Source: Chaetoceros tenuissimus
Taxonomy: Eukaryota; Bacillariophyta; Thalassiosirophyceae; Chaetocerotales; Chaetocerotaceae
Direction of reading: 5' to 3'
Assembly: GCA_021927905.1 (NCBI GenBank)
Contig: BLLK01000069.1
Location: 1,922,001 to 1,986,000, forward strand
Length of the DNA: 64,000 nucleotides
Below the pieces are notes generated by a model, which saw only the letters and a program-made list of their open reading frames with translations, was not told the DNA's origin and did not search any database. The position numbers and the translations under genes are program-made. This document shows positions 43,062 through 52,816 of this stretch, piece by piece (within the stretch, counting starts at the first letter, position 1; each line of letters begins with the position of its first letter).

Positions 43062-43481
43062 TTTTTGGAAACTAAAATAAATGATGTTACTAGATTGAGG
43101 TCAGATCAACTTGAGCTCATGATGTGATAGAAAGTAGATCTTTTGTTTACGAGTTGATATTGACGTTGGAGTAAGATAAACAACATGGATGATTGGATCG
43201 GCCTAAACCGTCTGCCTGTATGTCCAAAACACGTACTTACTGACGTCACAAAAACATGGGAAAAAGTCTGCTAAAAATCCATTTCATCGCGTAGCAAGAA
43301 TAGAGACGTCTCAATATTATGGTATACCATATTCATATATATATACCATATTCCATACTTCATATTCCATATTCCATATTCGATATTGGATTTATACAAA
43401 AAAGAGCTCTATCACTCAAATACAGGGCAAACAACGGAAGCATTACGTAGATAGGTTTTAATTTTGGAAGTGCATATTGAA
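43062..43481. other. Divergent spacer, 420 bp, with AT-rich imperfect repeat
   Basis: Shared promoter of the bicupin and MDP-1-like genes. Contains TGACGTCA at 43241-43248 and, at about 43320-43390, an imperfect microsatellite of ccatatt/catatt units with a small inverted repeat ggtatacc. Confidence 0.6.
43241..43248. promoter_or_regulatory. TGACGTCA palindrome (CRE-like)
   Basis: Perfect site between two divergent genes that both encode signal-peptide-bearing, possibly plastid-targeted proteins. Possible bZIP target; function inferred. Confidence 0.4.
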
Positions 43482-44210
43482 ATGATTATTCATACTTTCT
43501 ATGTCTCATTACTGTTGCCAGTGTCGACCAAGATAGTAGGGGCATTTACATTAAGCTCAAATAGAATACCATCGTTCTCATTTTCACTGAAATCATCATC
43601 TCAAAATGACGTAGACAGGAAGATACCAAAAGCAATTATTTTCGACTTGGATGGCTTAATTTGGACACCTGAAATGTATGTAAATTTCTTTCAGAATGGG
43701 AGGGGGTCTCCATTTTCTGTCAATCCAAAGGATCCTTTGAACCTCTTGACATGCGGTCGTAGGCCTGTATCGCTTCTTGGAGATAGCAGGTTTATATTTC
43801 GAGATTTATTCATAGACGAGAGATTTCAAAATGTAAAAGTTGGGATATCATCCAGAACAGATGAGCCTGAATGGGCCAGAGAGCTATTGACAAAATTTCC
43901 AATTCCCTTGACTGATGAAGGAATTATTGGTGAATGTATAACATTGGAAACTGTTGTAAGTGGCCCTATTGAAATTGCAAAAGATGAAAAGGTTGATCAT
44001 TTTGCACGTATAGCAAAGTCGTGTAATATCGACTTTGAAGATATACTTTTCTTTGATAATGAATATCGAAATTGTCAAAGCGTTGCACAATTAGGAGTAT
44101 CTGTCGTTTACTGTCCCGACGGAATTACGAGAGCACTTTGGAATAGGGGTCTGTTCGAAGACTTTCCAAGATCGGATGGCACTGTCATTAATGTTGATTT
44201 TGCACTATAG
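43482..44210 (+). CDS. HAD-family phosphatase, MDP-1-like, probably plastid-targeted
   Basis: 242 residues from the ATG at 43482. The N-terminus is a signal peptide ending KIVGAFTLSSNRIP (Ala-21/Phe-22), then a Ser-rich transit part. The catalytic domain has the HAD nucleophile IFDLDGLIW (first Asp of DLD), motif II GISSRT, a conserved lysine (AKDEKVDHF) and motif IV ILFFDNEYRN, in the arrangement of magnesium-dependent phosphatase 1. Such enzymes dephosphorylate phosphotyrosine or sugar phosphates, and some act on glycated proteins. An insert of about 35 residues with PKDPLNLLTCGRRPVSLL separates the nucleophile and motif II, longer than in animals. Convergent, 51 bp from the next gene. Confidence 0.82.
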   Translation: MIIHTFYVSLLLPVSTKIVGAFTLSSNRIPSFSFSLKSSSQNDVDRKIPKAIIFDLDGLIWTPEMYVNFFQNGRGSPFSVNPKDPLNLLTCGRRPVSLLGDSRFIFRDLFIDERFQNVKVGISSRTDEPEWARELLTKFPIPLTDEGIIGECITLETVVSGPIEIAKDEKVDHFARIAKSCNIDFEDILFFDNEYRNCQSVAQLGVSVVYCPDGITRALWNRGLFEDFPRSDGTVINVDFAL

Positions 44211-44261
44211 CCTGGGAACATAATATAACGACTATCAGAAATATCTTGCTCTTACTGCAAT

Positions 44262-45964
44262 TTATATTAAGACGTCATGATCAATGTCTGTCCAAGAAGT
44301 TGAGAATTCATATGCCCATAAAGGACCTTGTATATGCAAGTAATTCAACATTAAATTTCTGTGATGCCTAGAGAAATAATATGACTTCAATCCTCCTAAT
44401 TCATCCCTAGTACTATAATATCCTCTCAAACGATTAGCATATGCAGATAGAGTTGATAGCGCTGTACCTATGAACAACTCTCCTCGAGACACGGTGATTT
44501 GATCTATAATACCAAACAGATTTTTGTTAATACCCTTGACTTCATTTGCAAAGTCATCAAGAAAACAGATATCATAGTGTTGAGTTAAGATATCAAAGTA
44601 TGTTCTATTCTTTTCATCGGTTGCAATGAATATGGTCGAATTTTTTTCGATGTACTTTTCTGCTATCTTGTTCATTTCCTCTGGTGTAATAAGCGCATGT
44701 TTAAATTGCTTTGCGAAGTCACCCCTTCGCACATGCACTGGGAGAACGACAAAGTCAGATCTTTCTTTGGTGTAGAGAAAAACTGGAGCATACACAAAAA
44801 CTTACTCGTGTTGAATTTTCCATCGACAAATCCTCTTGCTCGGACTCTCTTTCGGATGGCACCGACGACTCGAGCCGCCGCACACATTAATTCGTCATGA
44901 TATCTCAGATGGTCTCTTACAAATCGCTTCATCCATAAAGCTTCTCTCCAGTCTTCGTAAAAATTAAATGTGTAAAAAGGTGATAAAAATCGATTGCCCT
45001 TTTTCACATCGTAATCCATTTTGAAATACAAAAAATTTGAACTCTGCATATGTTCATCATATAAACACAATTCTTGTCTTTGTGCAATCTGTGAAACAAA
45101 TCTGGCTTCTATGGATGCATTTACGGGAATAGGTTTGATAGTATCTATCTTTACACCTTGCGTCTCTGTAGCTAATCGCTTAATTCGTAATAAATCAGCA
45201 TTTTCCATCGTTGTTTTAGGCCAATATGTCATACAATTGTTGGAGTCCCAACCTACAACTGAATAGGCATTTTGCTCAATCCAATCTTTGAGATTCTGCA
45301 GTTCAGGTCCATATTCTTTTAGACCATTCCAATCCGTTCGATTACCTGGAGGAAAGATGGGTTCACCTGCATCGTTTACAATCAATTTTTCAGATATTAC
45401 ACGCTGAAGAAATTCTTCCATTGTGATGATATTGACTCCAGCATTTTCTATATGCGCATAGTGCAAATGGAAGAAATCTTCAAAACTGAAATCGTTCTTG
45501 GCTCCATTCTCCCAAAACATGTAAAATGGTTGCGAAGGTGGGAGAACAATTGTTCTTCCCATACTGAGACCCATCGTTATGATTGTTTCAATTGACATTC
45601 TTCTATTATTGAAGCCAGCATTGTCTTGCTGAAAAAGAAGAAACTGTTCAATTCCTTTCTCTTTATTCTTCTTCAAGAATGGATTTATATACGATTCATC
45701 TTGAGGGATATTATACCAATATACCATATCATCAGCATCCTTTTGATCTGTATAGTAATCATAGTTGTCACACCTCAAAGTAGCTAATTCCTTGCCTTTC
45801 CTTTTACCACCATGTGCAACTGTAGTTACAATACTGGACAATTTTTGAATGTCTATTTTCGATATGTAATTGACTTGCGAATAATACACAATGAGGAAAC
45901 AAAAGATGACGGTTGTGAAGAAGATGCCTGATTTGCCTCCTCGTTTTCTTCTACCTGCTTTCAT
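44262..45964 (-). CDS. O-fucosyltransferase-like type II membrane protein (paralogue B)
   Basis: Exons 45964-44806 and 44737-44262 with a 68-bp GTAAGT...CCAG intron; 544 residues. Basic N-terminus KAGRRKRGGK, a signal anchor (IFFTTVIFCFLIVYYSQV), then the same blocks as paralogue A: NAGFNNRRMSIETIITMG, GRTIVLPPSQ, FPPGNRTDWNG, CLYDEHMQSS, FVRDHLRYHDELMCAAARVV, HVRRGDF (restored by the splice), IATDEKNRTYF and GTALSTLSAYANRLRGYY. The intron sits just before HVRRGDF, where A has none; A's intron after PPAQ is absent here. Expected to work in the Golgi lumen. Confidence 0.8.
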
Positions 45965-46714
45965 GAGGTCCTAAAATCTCTCCAAATATGATTATGTACT
46001 ACAGAGATTGTCTATCAACAAGTGAGGAACTGAAACAAATGAAATTATGGCACTTTTTCGACTGTGTGGATTAAGAGAAGTTCTCTCTTTCACTCTTTCA
46101 TTTTCATTCTCAGTTTCAAATGTGCTCCAATGACTTTCATACTTAAGCCCCGGACATTAGTAGTTAGACCTAGTCCCTATCCAATACGGATATCGTATCT
46201 GTACATACATACTACATACTCACTAATTATTACATATCATATATATACTCTAGCTGGTTATTAAGCCCTACGCAACCTCAGCGTATAAAGGATAACATTA
46301 GAACAAATCCCCGAGCACACAGGTCCGAGAGGATCTGCGATTTAGCGTAGAGATCAGCTCTACATATCATATATATATACTCTAGCTTTAGTTACTATTG
46401 CCCCTTTCACCTTTTTAGATTTCAGAAACTAAAACCTATTTGTCATCTATCATATTATACTTAGCATATCTAACATCTCTCTTGGAAAATTTGAAAGCGA
46501 AGTCATTGGTCATTTTGTGTGTTGAGTCTGCTGGATGAAAAGGAACTCTCTTTTCAACACACCAATTTACCTTACTATATCCATCCCTGACTGTAGTACT
46601 ACTGCCGTCTATGATATATTTTTGAAGTTAAATCTATTTCGTTAGCTCTGCACTAGAGCAGTATCATTGCAGGTAAAATATCAGCCAAAAACCGGGTGAA
46701 AGAGACAGGCAAAA
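45965..46714. other. Divergent spacer, 750 bp
   Basis: Promoters of paralogue B and of the transporter. Contains CT-rich tracts and a pair of 25-27 bp direct repeats (46231 and 46361) around a 105-bp segment. No gene seen. Confidence 0.5.
46231..46387. repeat. Direct repeats (25/27 bp) flanking a 105-bp segment
   Basis: tacatatcatatatatactc plus tagct at 46231-46255 recurs at 46361-46387 with one extra ta. The segment between is less AT-rich than its flanks and has short inverted complements (ctacgc near 46268, gcgtag near 46345). It may be a small insertion with duplicated target or a tandem duplication; no coding content. Confidence 0.5.
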
Positions 46715-48563
46715 ATGTCAACCGAAAAGAGTAAAGGCAAACGTGTTTCAATAGCATCTTCGCATCTTTCTTTGGATAATGGAAGTAGTAGTCGGAGTCA
46801 TGGTGAGAGCTCGTTCTATTCATGTAATGAAGGAGACAGCGATGACTTTTCATATGATGAGGATGAAGCTTACGATTCCATTTTTAAAGGAGATGAAAAT
46901 CATCACTCGCTTCCAGATGCTGAAGGTCTAAAACAGAACTTATCAAAATCATCTCCAAAAGTAAAAAATAACAAGACGATGCAAACGATTGCAGGAGTGG
47001 CTGGTAATATTCTTGAATGGTATGATTTTGCGGTATTTGGTTACCTGAGTGATGTAATTGGAGATGTATTCTTTCCTCCTAACCAAGAAGGACATGCAGC
47101 AATAATTGAATCATTCGCAGTATTTGGTTTAGCCTTTCTATGTCGTCCTATCGGTGGAATTATTCTTGGTTATATTGGAGATACTTATGGAAGAAAACGA
47201 GCTTTGGAAATATCGATATTTTTAATGGGTACGTCCAATGAAATTGCTCCTATAATTACATCAGATCTACTCGTAATTTCATGAAATTGAAAAACTCATA
47301 GTATATCATTGTTACATCTAGCATTCCCAACATTTGCAATGGGATGTCTACCTTCGTACGAACGTGTCGGAAATTGGTCAATGGTGTTTCTCACATTGGT
47401 GAGAATGCTTCAAGGACTCAGTGTGGGAGGGCAGCTAGTGTCATCGCTGGTTTACACATGTGAAAATAATCCAAAGGTAAGATGTTGGTAATATACGTAA
47501 TATACTTTTATCGCAGATGCATAGCTCAATTATTGGCTCTTTGTTCTCCAGGGACAATGGGGTTTGTATGGGTCATTTGTGATGGCAGCCGCAAATTTTG
47601 GTACCTTATTAGGTTCAATAATCAGCTATTGTTTGCGAGCAAATCTCACCGATGAACAATTACACACATGGGGATGGAGAATACCTTTTCTGTCTGGAAT
47701 TTTGGTAAGTCTTTGTGGTTTCTATCTAAGATACTACAGTGACGATGATGCAATAGATCATCACCATGGTGGAAGCACAAAGTCTGCAGATGAGCACAAT
47801 CCAACCAAAGCAGCCTTTGCGAAAGGAAATCGTAAAATTTTAATTAGTGCATCATTGGTACCTATGTTGTGGGCAGGCGGCTTCTACATTTGGATGGTGT
47901 GGTTGGCAACTTTTATGGGAGAGCTCCTAGAACCTCCAGTCCCAGGAGCTTTCGGTGTGAATGCATCAGCTTTATTCTTTAGCGTGTGTATTCTTTTTCC
48001 ATTTGCTGGTATTTTATCAGATATATTAGGACGTTTCAAAGTCATGTTGACAGGGGGATTATTACTAGGTATATTAAGCCCAGTGATGATTTTGATCATT
48101 TCTTCCGGAAACCCTACAGCGTCATTTTTTGCACAGTCTACCATGGGGATTGCACTGAGTCTATGGGGAGCGTAAGTATTTTTCGAAAATTGAGTGTATA
48201 TTTTCATCCTACCTCCCTCTCACCTTTTCTTTCTATCTCTATGGATTTCTAAATTTATATTTTAGTCCTATGTGCAGCTGGTTGGTGGAATCTTTTCCTC
48301 CTGCCATCAGATTGACATCTGTAGCTGTTGGTTACAATATTGCTCAAGCTATTGGAGGAGGACTTAGTCCGGCCTTGGCTACTTATTTGAACGACAGCTT
48401 TGGTTCAAACTCTGTAGGGTTTTTAATATCAGTTATCTCGATCTTCTCAGTGTTTGGTTTGTGTATAGCTCCCAAGCCCGAAGAAACCACATCTTATGAA
48501 GATGTTTACGATGACGACGATGAAGAAGAATTCGAAGATGTCAGAGAGACCGAATTAACATAA
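46715..48563 (+). CDS. MFS transporter, metabolite:proton symporter (MHS/ProP-like) family
   Basis: Four exons, 46715-47228, 47322-47476, 47552-48171 and 48266-48563, with introns of 93, 75 and 94 bp; 528 residues. The N-terminal 85 residues are Ser- and Asp/Glu-rich and cytosolic. Then GVAGNILEWYDFAVFGYLSD, the hallmark of MHS-family symporters (proline/betaine, citrate, shikimate carriers), FLCRPIGGIILGYIGDTYGRKRAL (MFS signature loop 2-3) and RMLQGLSVGGQL. Splices restore FLMAFPTFAMGCLPSYERVG and WGAPMCSWLVESFPP. The domain is bacterial in style. It likely imports a small osmolyte or organic acid with protons at the plasma membrane. The acidic C-tail (DDDDEEEFEDV) is probably regulatory. 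Confidence 0.85.
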
Positions 48564-49308
48564 AAATGTTGTCATTTTATTGTATCTACGAGAGCTTACA
48601 CTTTAGAGATACAGTAGGAGAATACAGATGTATGTACGAAAATAAAAATGCAACATGGGATTTGTGAATTTGATTTTTGTAAATAGAAAATAGATATGAT
48701 CAAGTATGAAAGTCCAAATAGTCGTAGACACCATGTAGTCCAAAACCCCAGCCTACAATGAACCGCCGCAGTGAGGACCACACAAAACTGAAAGCTCAAG
48801 CTATTGCTAAATTTGACAACAGATAGCAAATAGGTACCATAAGCTAGCTAATTGTGTTGTTGTACCGGTACAGATTGCATTGTTGTAAAAACTCGCATGT
48901 CAATACTTAGAAGTTATTAAAGAAGGCATTCTATGTAACAAATATAGGTGAGACTTTGTAAATTGACAGAGCTTTATTTTGAAACTGGGCTGATTTCTGC
49001 CGCCTGAAGATCTTTCGAGATATGATCCAGATGGTTTGGAAGCCCTAGATTAAGGATTGATTCGTCTAGTGGAAAATAGGACTTTCCATGTGCTTGCTTT
49101 AAACAGCTGTTGAAATTCTCCCACTTCCGATTAGCTGTGCCTGCAGGCTACATTTTTTTACTGCTGCTACTGCAACTGTACAGTACCTCTATCTACAAGA
49201 ATCTTGATACCTTTCTAACCCCATCTTATCGACTGAAATATTTGTCAATAGAGAATATTTTTCATGCCGTATCACAACTTCTAGATACAGTACCATAAAT
49301 AGAGCAGG
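48564..49308. other. Spacer, 745 bp
   Basis: Between two plus-strand genes. A 62-codon hydrophobic frame near 49110 has no ATG start. Nothing else recognised. Confidence 0.5.
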
Positions 49309-50250
49309 ATGCCATCAGACTCGCACAAAAGAGAAAAGAAAGATCACCATGAAGATCGACATCGAAGTCGGAAACACTCCAAGAAACATTCCAGAGAAAA
49401 AGATGACCGATCTGTATCTGATGATTCTATGAAAAGGCATAAGAAGAGTCATAGGTCATCTCATAGGTCTAGTGATGATAGGAAAAGGAAACGAAGTCGA
49501 TCTAGTAGTAAGCGTGAACGTCGTGACAGATCCTTATCTGATGATCATTCTGAGAACTCTAGAGAGAGACGACGAAAAAGTAAGAAAGCATCTTCTCGTT
49601 CTGATGACAGGAAGCGTCACAAAGAATCAAAATCCAAGTCCAGTAGGAAATCTTCAAAAGATTCTAAGCCGCAGATTGATCTATCTTCATTGTGTTACAT
49701 GGGCGGGAAGAAGGGAGCCGCTCCGTCTAAAAAGCTGGATCCTGAAAACGACTACTTTGCATTTCATGACCACCTTCGTTTATTTCTTTATAGAACGGAA
49801 GGCGTGTTTTTCGAGGACTTGTCTTCCACGAAAACTCACAAAGCTTTTGCTTCCTTTTGCTCAAAGTACAATGCCGGGGAGCTAGAGGAAGCGTATTACC
49901 TTGATGAACTGCCAGAAGGTGCACTAAATGAATGTAAACGAACCAAGCATTCTTGGAACTTCAAGACTAGTTCTGCAGAAATAAAGTCTCTGGATTTGAT
50001 CAAAAATGGTGTGAAGAAACAAACTTCATATGATGTAAAACCGCCATCTCAAAATAAGCAACCAACCGCTACGCTATGCGTTCCAGTTGCAGATAGACCA
50101 GCAGTCAAGCCCCGCAATGAAAGAGCAGCAATTCCATCTTCCTCTTTAGAAAATAAGAACAAGATGCAAACACAAGAAGAAATATTGAAATCCTTGGGCT
50201 TGGGTCTGAAGGCTGGGCAAAAGATTAGCATCGCGCCTCGTGAGAGTTGA
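49309..50250 (+). CDS. RS-rich nuclear protein with conserved C-terminal domain
   Basis: 313 residues in one exon. The first 120 residues are an Arg/Ser/Lys/Asp/His low-complexity region (KHSKKHSREKDDRS, SKRERRDRSLSDDHS) typical of splicing-associated proteins in nuclear speckles. The globular part (about 145-220) is strongly patterned: NDYFAFHDHLRLFLYRTEGV, FFEDLSS, THKAFASFCSKYNAGELEEAYY, TKHSWNFK. I have a sense of a conserved eukaryotic domain but cannot name it. A C-terminal motif, EEILKSLGLGLKAGQKI, resembles short peptides in splicing regulators. A role in pre-mRNA processing is inferred from composition only. Confidence 0.65.
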   Translation: MPSDSHKREKKDHHEDRHRSRKHSKKHSREKDDRSVSDDSMKRHKKSHRSSHRSSDDRKRKRSRSSSKRERRDRSLSDDHSENSRERRRKSKKASSRSDDRKRHKESKSKSSRKSSKDSKPQIDLSSLCYMGGKKGAAPSKKLDPENDYFAFHDHLRLFLYRTEGVFFEDLSSTKTHKAFASFCSKYNAGELEEAYYLDELPEGALNECKRTKHSWNFKTSSAEIKSLDLIKNGVKKQTSYDVKPPSQNKQPTATLCVPVADRPAVKPRNERAAIPSSSLENKNKMQTQEEILKSLGLGLKAGQKISIAPRES

Positions 50251-50349
50251 TCTTTTTATAGAAACTGTTATCGAAGTGATTTGTACATGCTCTAGACATG
50301 TATGTAAAAGAAGTAAATACTGTATATATGTGTATAAAAATTAAATATA

Positions 50350-50925
50350 TTACATATTATTATCTCCAGTATCCAAATTTGAAATCTTTTGGACACCTCT
50401 TGTAGTACTCATGGAGTTAAAAACTTTTTGGTAGAGCTGAATGTAAAAGATATACTTCATCTGCCGTTTTTGAATCTCTTTAATCTCTGAAATTACTTTT
50501 GTTATCTCTTTCATGGGATACTTTCCATCCAGCAATTGGTACCGTGTCTGAGCAGGTATAGATAGTTGCAAATATGATCGGCGTTTTCCACGTCTTAATG
50601 CTTCAAACGAATCAATATCGAAAGAAGTGTGTTCGATTTGCTTTCCAATTTGGATAGGTGGTCCTTCATGGCAAAATGGATTGTCTCCTAATATTACTTC
50701 GTGAAGATATATGTCGACTTTGGTAAATTGAACCTTTTGGTCCTCTCTTTTATTCTTGATCATACAAGACCGCATCGTTTTGGAAATGTGAATCTCATCC
50801 ATTTTTTGTTGTAAGGTATTCATTTTTGATGGGACCTTTGTCACCACCATTCTTCCAGGATGGTAAATCATGTTTAGATACTCGTAGTCTACTCCTAGAG
50901 ACAGCTTCAAAGAGTTTACTGTCAT
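50350..50925 (-). CDS. Diatom-family protein of unknown function (GDNP motif)
   Basis: 191 residues. It follows a pattern I recall from an expanded diatom family: a V-x-F-x-x-V strand (VQFTKVDIYLHEVILGDNP), a G-P-P loop (HEGPPIQIGKQI), an acidic segment with E-x-L-R-R-x-x-R (DSFEALRRGKRRSYLQL), R-Y-x-L-L-x-G-K-Y and a final helix (EITKVISEIKEIQKRQ). The first 60 residues are less conserved. No catalytic motif is known for the family, and proteins of this kind are usually annotated as hypothetical. Convergent with the RS gene, 99 bp away. Confidence 0.6.
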   Translation of the reverse strand: MTVNSLKLSLGVDYEYLNMIYHPGRMVVTKVPSKMNTLQQKMDEIHISKTMRSCMIKNKREDQKVQFTKVDIYLHEVILGDNPFCHEGPPIQIGKQIEHTSFDIDSFEALRRGKRRSYLQLSIPAQTRYQLLDGKYPMKEITKVISEIKEIQKRQMKYIFYIQLYQKVFNSMSTTRGVQKISNLDTGDNNM

Positions 50926-51143
50926 GTGTCATAGAGGCCTAATATGCATGTCTTCATTATGCAGCATAAAATGAATTCACCTCTTCTCTTCAATTTTCAA
51001 TTTTTCTTCAAATCCATGCAGACTTTGTAGTCCCATTTCGATAAAAACAATTCTAGCGTACTTCCTTTCGATAGACGCACGTAGCACGTACGCACCAATG
51101 AGCAAAGAATCTCTTTTAGGTATTCCAGCGTTCTCATTGTAAA

Positions 51144-51151
51144 TGACGTCA
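51144..51151. promoter_or_regulatory. TGACGTCA palindrome (CRE-like)
   Basis: Perfect bZIP-type site, 134 bp upstream of the glutathione-transferase start. Possible stress- or CO2/cAMP-responsive element; function inferred. Confidence 0.4.
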
Positions 51152-51183
51152 CATGAGTTTTTAGTGTTCTCATTCATCATGGT

Positions 51184-51204
51184 ACCACGAACCACGAACC
51201 ACGA
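51184..51204 (+). repeat. Three 7-bp tandem units (accacga)
   Basis: Three perfect head-to-tail copies, 80 bp upstream of the glutathione-transferase start codon. Confidence 0.7.
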
Positions 51205-51284
51205 AGTTGTTGAGATCGAGATATTTACTATCAGAGAAGATCCCCTTTTGGATGTTAGATCCATTATTTCCAACCATAAATCAT

Positions 51285-52657
51285 ATGATTGGTACTATCG
51301 CACGAGCCTCTTCCATTCTATTCACACTTCAGCAAGCTCGCCAAACCTTTTCGTTTACTTCTACTAGGCGAATTTCGAATAGAGTAGTGAACAAAAATCT
51401 AAAAACATCTTCCATTCTTGATGTCACTCGTCAACAAGCGCGCACATTATCATTTCATAGCACAAATCTGAACATGTCAACCAATCTACGTACAGACGCA
51501 AAGGGCAGATACAATCGCCATGATGCAAAGCATCGTTTCTATGTCAAGAAGGACTCTGAGTTTCCACCAGAGGCAAATAGGTATCATCTACATATTGCAC
51601 TCGCTTGTCCTTGGGCATGCGGAGTACTTGCTGCTCTGCATCTGAAAGGATTGGAAGATGTGATTTCATACAGCATTGTTCATCCGACATGGCAAAAGAC
51701 TTCCACTGATGTAAGTCCTTTTCACATTGAACAATTATAAAAATGCTCCATCAATAATACCTAGGCCATTAACATTCTTTTTTCTTTTCCTCCATCAGCC
51801 TGAAGATTCACACTTTGGATGGGTCTACAAAAATCCAAATGATGATCCTTTGTCCAATGCTCTCGGTCATGGTTCGTTCAAATGCGATGATGCTCTGATT
51901 GTTGACAAATTTACAAATGTCAAATCTGTTCGCCAGCTTTACAATGAATGTGGCGACGATAAAGGGCCATATACAACTCCAACATTGTATGATAAGAAAA
52001 CAAAGCAGATTGTATGCAATGAAAGGTAAGTGTTGTTTCTTTCATAGCTTCATATTTTTTGAGAAATATACTCATCCAACCTTCAATAGTACTGAAATAT
52101 TGAAAATGCTCAATTTTGAGTTTCAAGATTTCGCAAAAAACAAAGAATTGAATTTGTATCCAGAAGAATTAGTTGATGAATTGAAAGAACTCAATGATGC
52201 TGTGATTTATCCAAAGATCAATAATGGAGTATATCGTTGTGGGTTTGCAAAGTCGCAGGAAGCATACAATGAGGCAGTGTCAGAATTGTTTGATGCTCTG
52301 GATCAAATCGAAGAAAGACTTGGAGAGAGTAGATACCTTGGTGGAGACAAATTTACCTATCTCGACCTTCGTTTATTTATGACTTTGGTTCGTTTTGATC
52401 CAGTTTACATTACATACTTTAAAACAAATCAAGCGCGCCTTGTGGATTATCCAAATCTTCTTGGATTTGTGAGAGATGTTTATTCCATGGAGGAAGTGAA
52501 GAAAACAATCAATATGGACCACATCAAAGTACATTACTTTTCAAGTCATCCATCGCTCAATACATATGGAATTGTTCCTATTTACAATGGTCCCGATCTT
52601 GAGGTTCCGCATGGCAGAGACCAACTTCAGAAAAAAAGAAAGGTAGAAGAGAAGTAA
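51285..52657 (+). CDS. Glutathionyl-hydroquinone reductase (Xi-class GST, ECM4/YqjG family)
   Basis: Exons 51285-51710, 51799-52025 and 52090-52657 with introns of 88 and 64 bp; 406 residues from ATG 51285. A basic/Ser N-terminus (MIGTIARASSILFTLQQARQ) looks mitochondrial; an inner Met (MSTNLRTDAKG) could give a cytosolic form. The core is Xi-class: RYHLHIALACPWACG with the catalytic Cys of the CPWA motif, WVYKNPNDDP, KSVRQLYNEC, YTTPTLYDKKT and, after the second splice, NESTEILKMLN. The C-terminal helical domain has INNGVYRCGFA, YLGGDKFTYLDLRLFMTLVR and YGIVPIYNGPDL. These enzymes reduce glutathionylated quinones. An ATG at 51252 is an alternative start. Confidence 0.9.
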
Positions 52658-52816
52658 GAATATCAGAATTGGATTTCAAGATGTGTGAAATTGCATTCTC
52701 TACTTATGTTGAGTAGGAGTATAAAAAGGGTTCTTAGTTCAAAATTTCACACCTAATTACTTTAATAACTTATATCACCTTCTCAACCCCAAAATTGGTT
52801 ATGCATCAAAAATGAT

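Larger units (their letters stand above)
50926..51284. other. Divergent spacer, 359 bp
   Basis: Promoters of the GDNP-motif gene and the glutathione-transferase gene. Contains TGACGTCA (51144-51151), a 3 x 7 bp repeat (51184-51204) and gcacgtagcacgtacgcacc near 51080. Confidence 0.55.

Noticed and set aside
46231-46387. Direct repeats considered as a minimal CRISPR-like array
   Set aside because: Only two copies, imperfect, AT-simple, and in a eukaryotic nuclear context.
49110-49298. 62-codon hydrophobic frame
   Set aside because: No ATG start and no neighbour support.
50977-51273. 98-codon minus-strand frame upstream of the GST gene
   Set aside because: Overlaps the divergent promoter region with its palindrome and repeats; no recognisable protein features.
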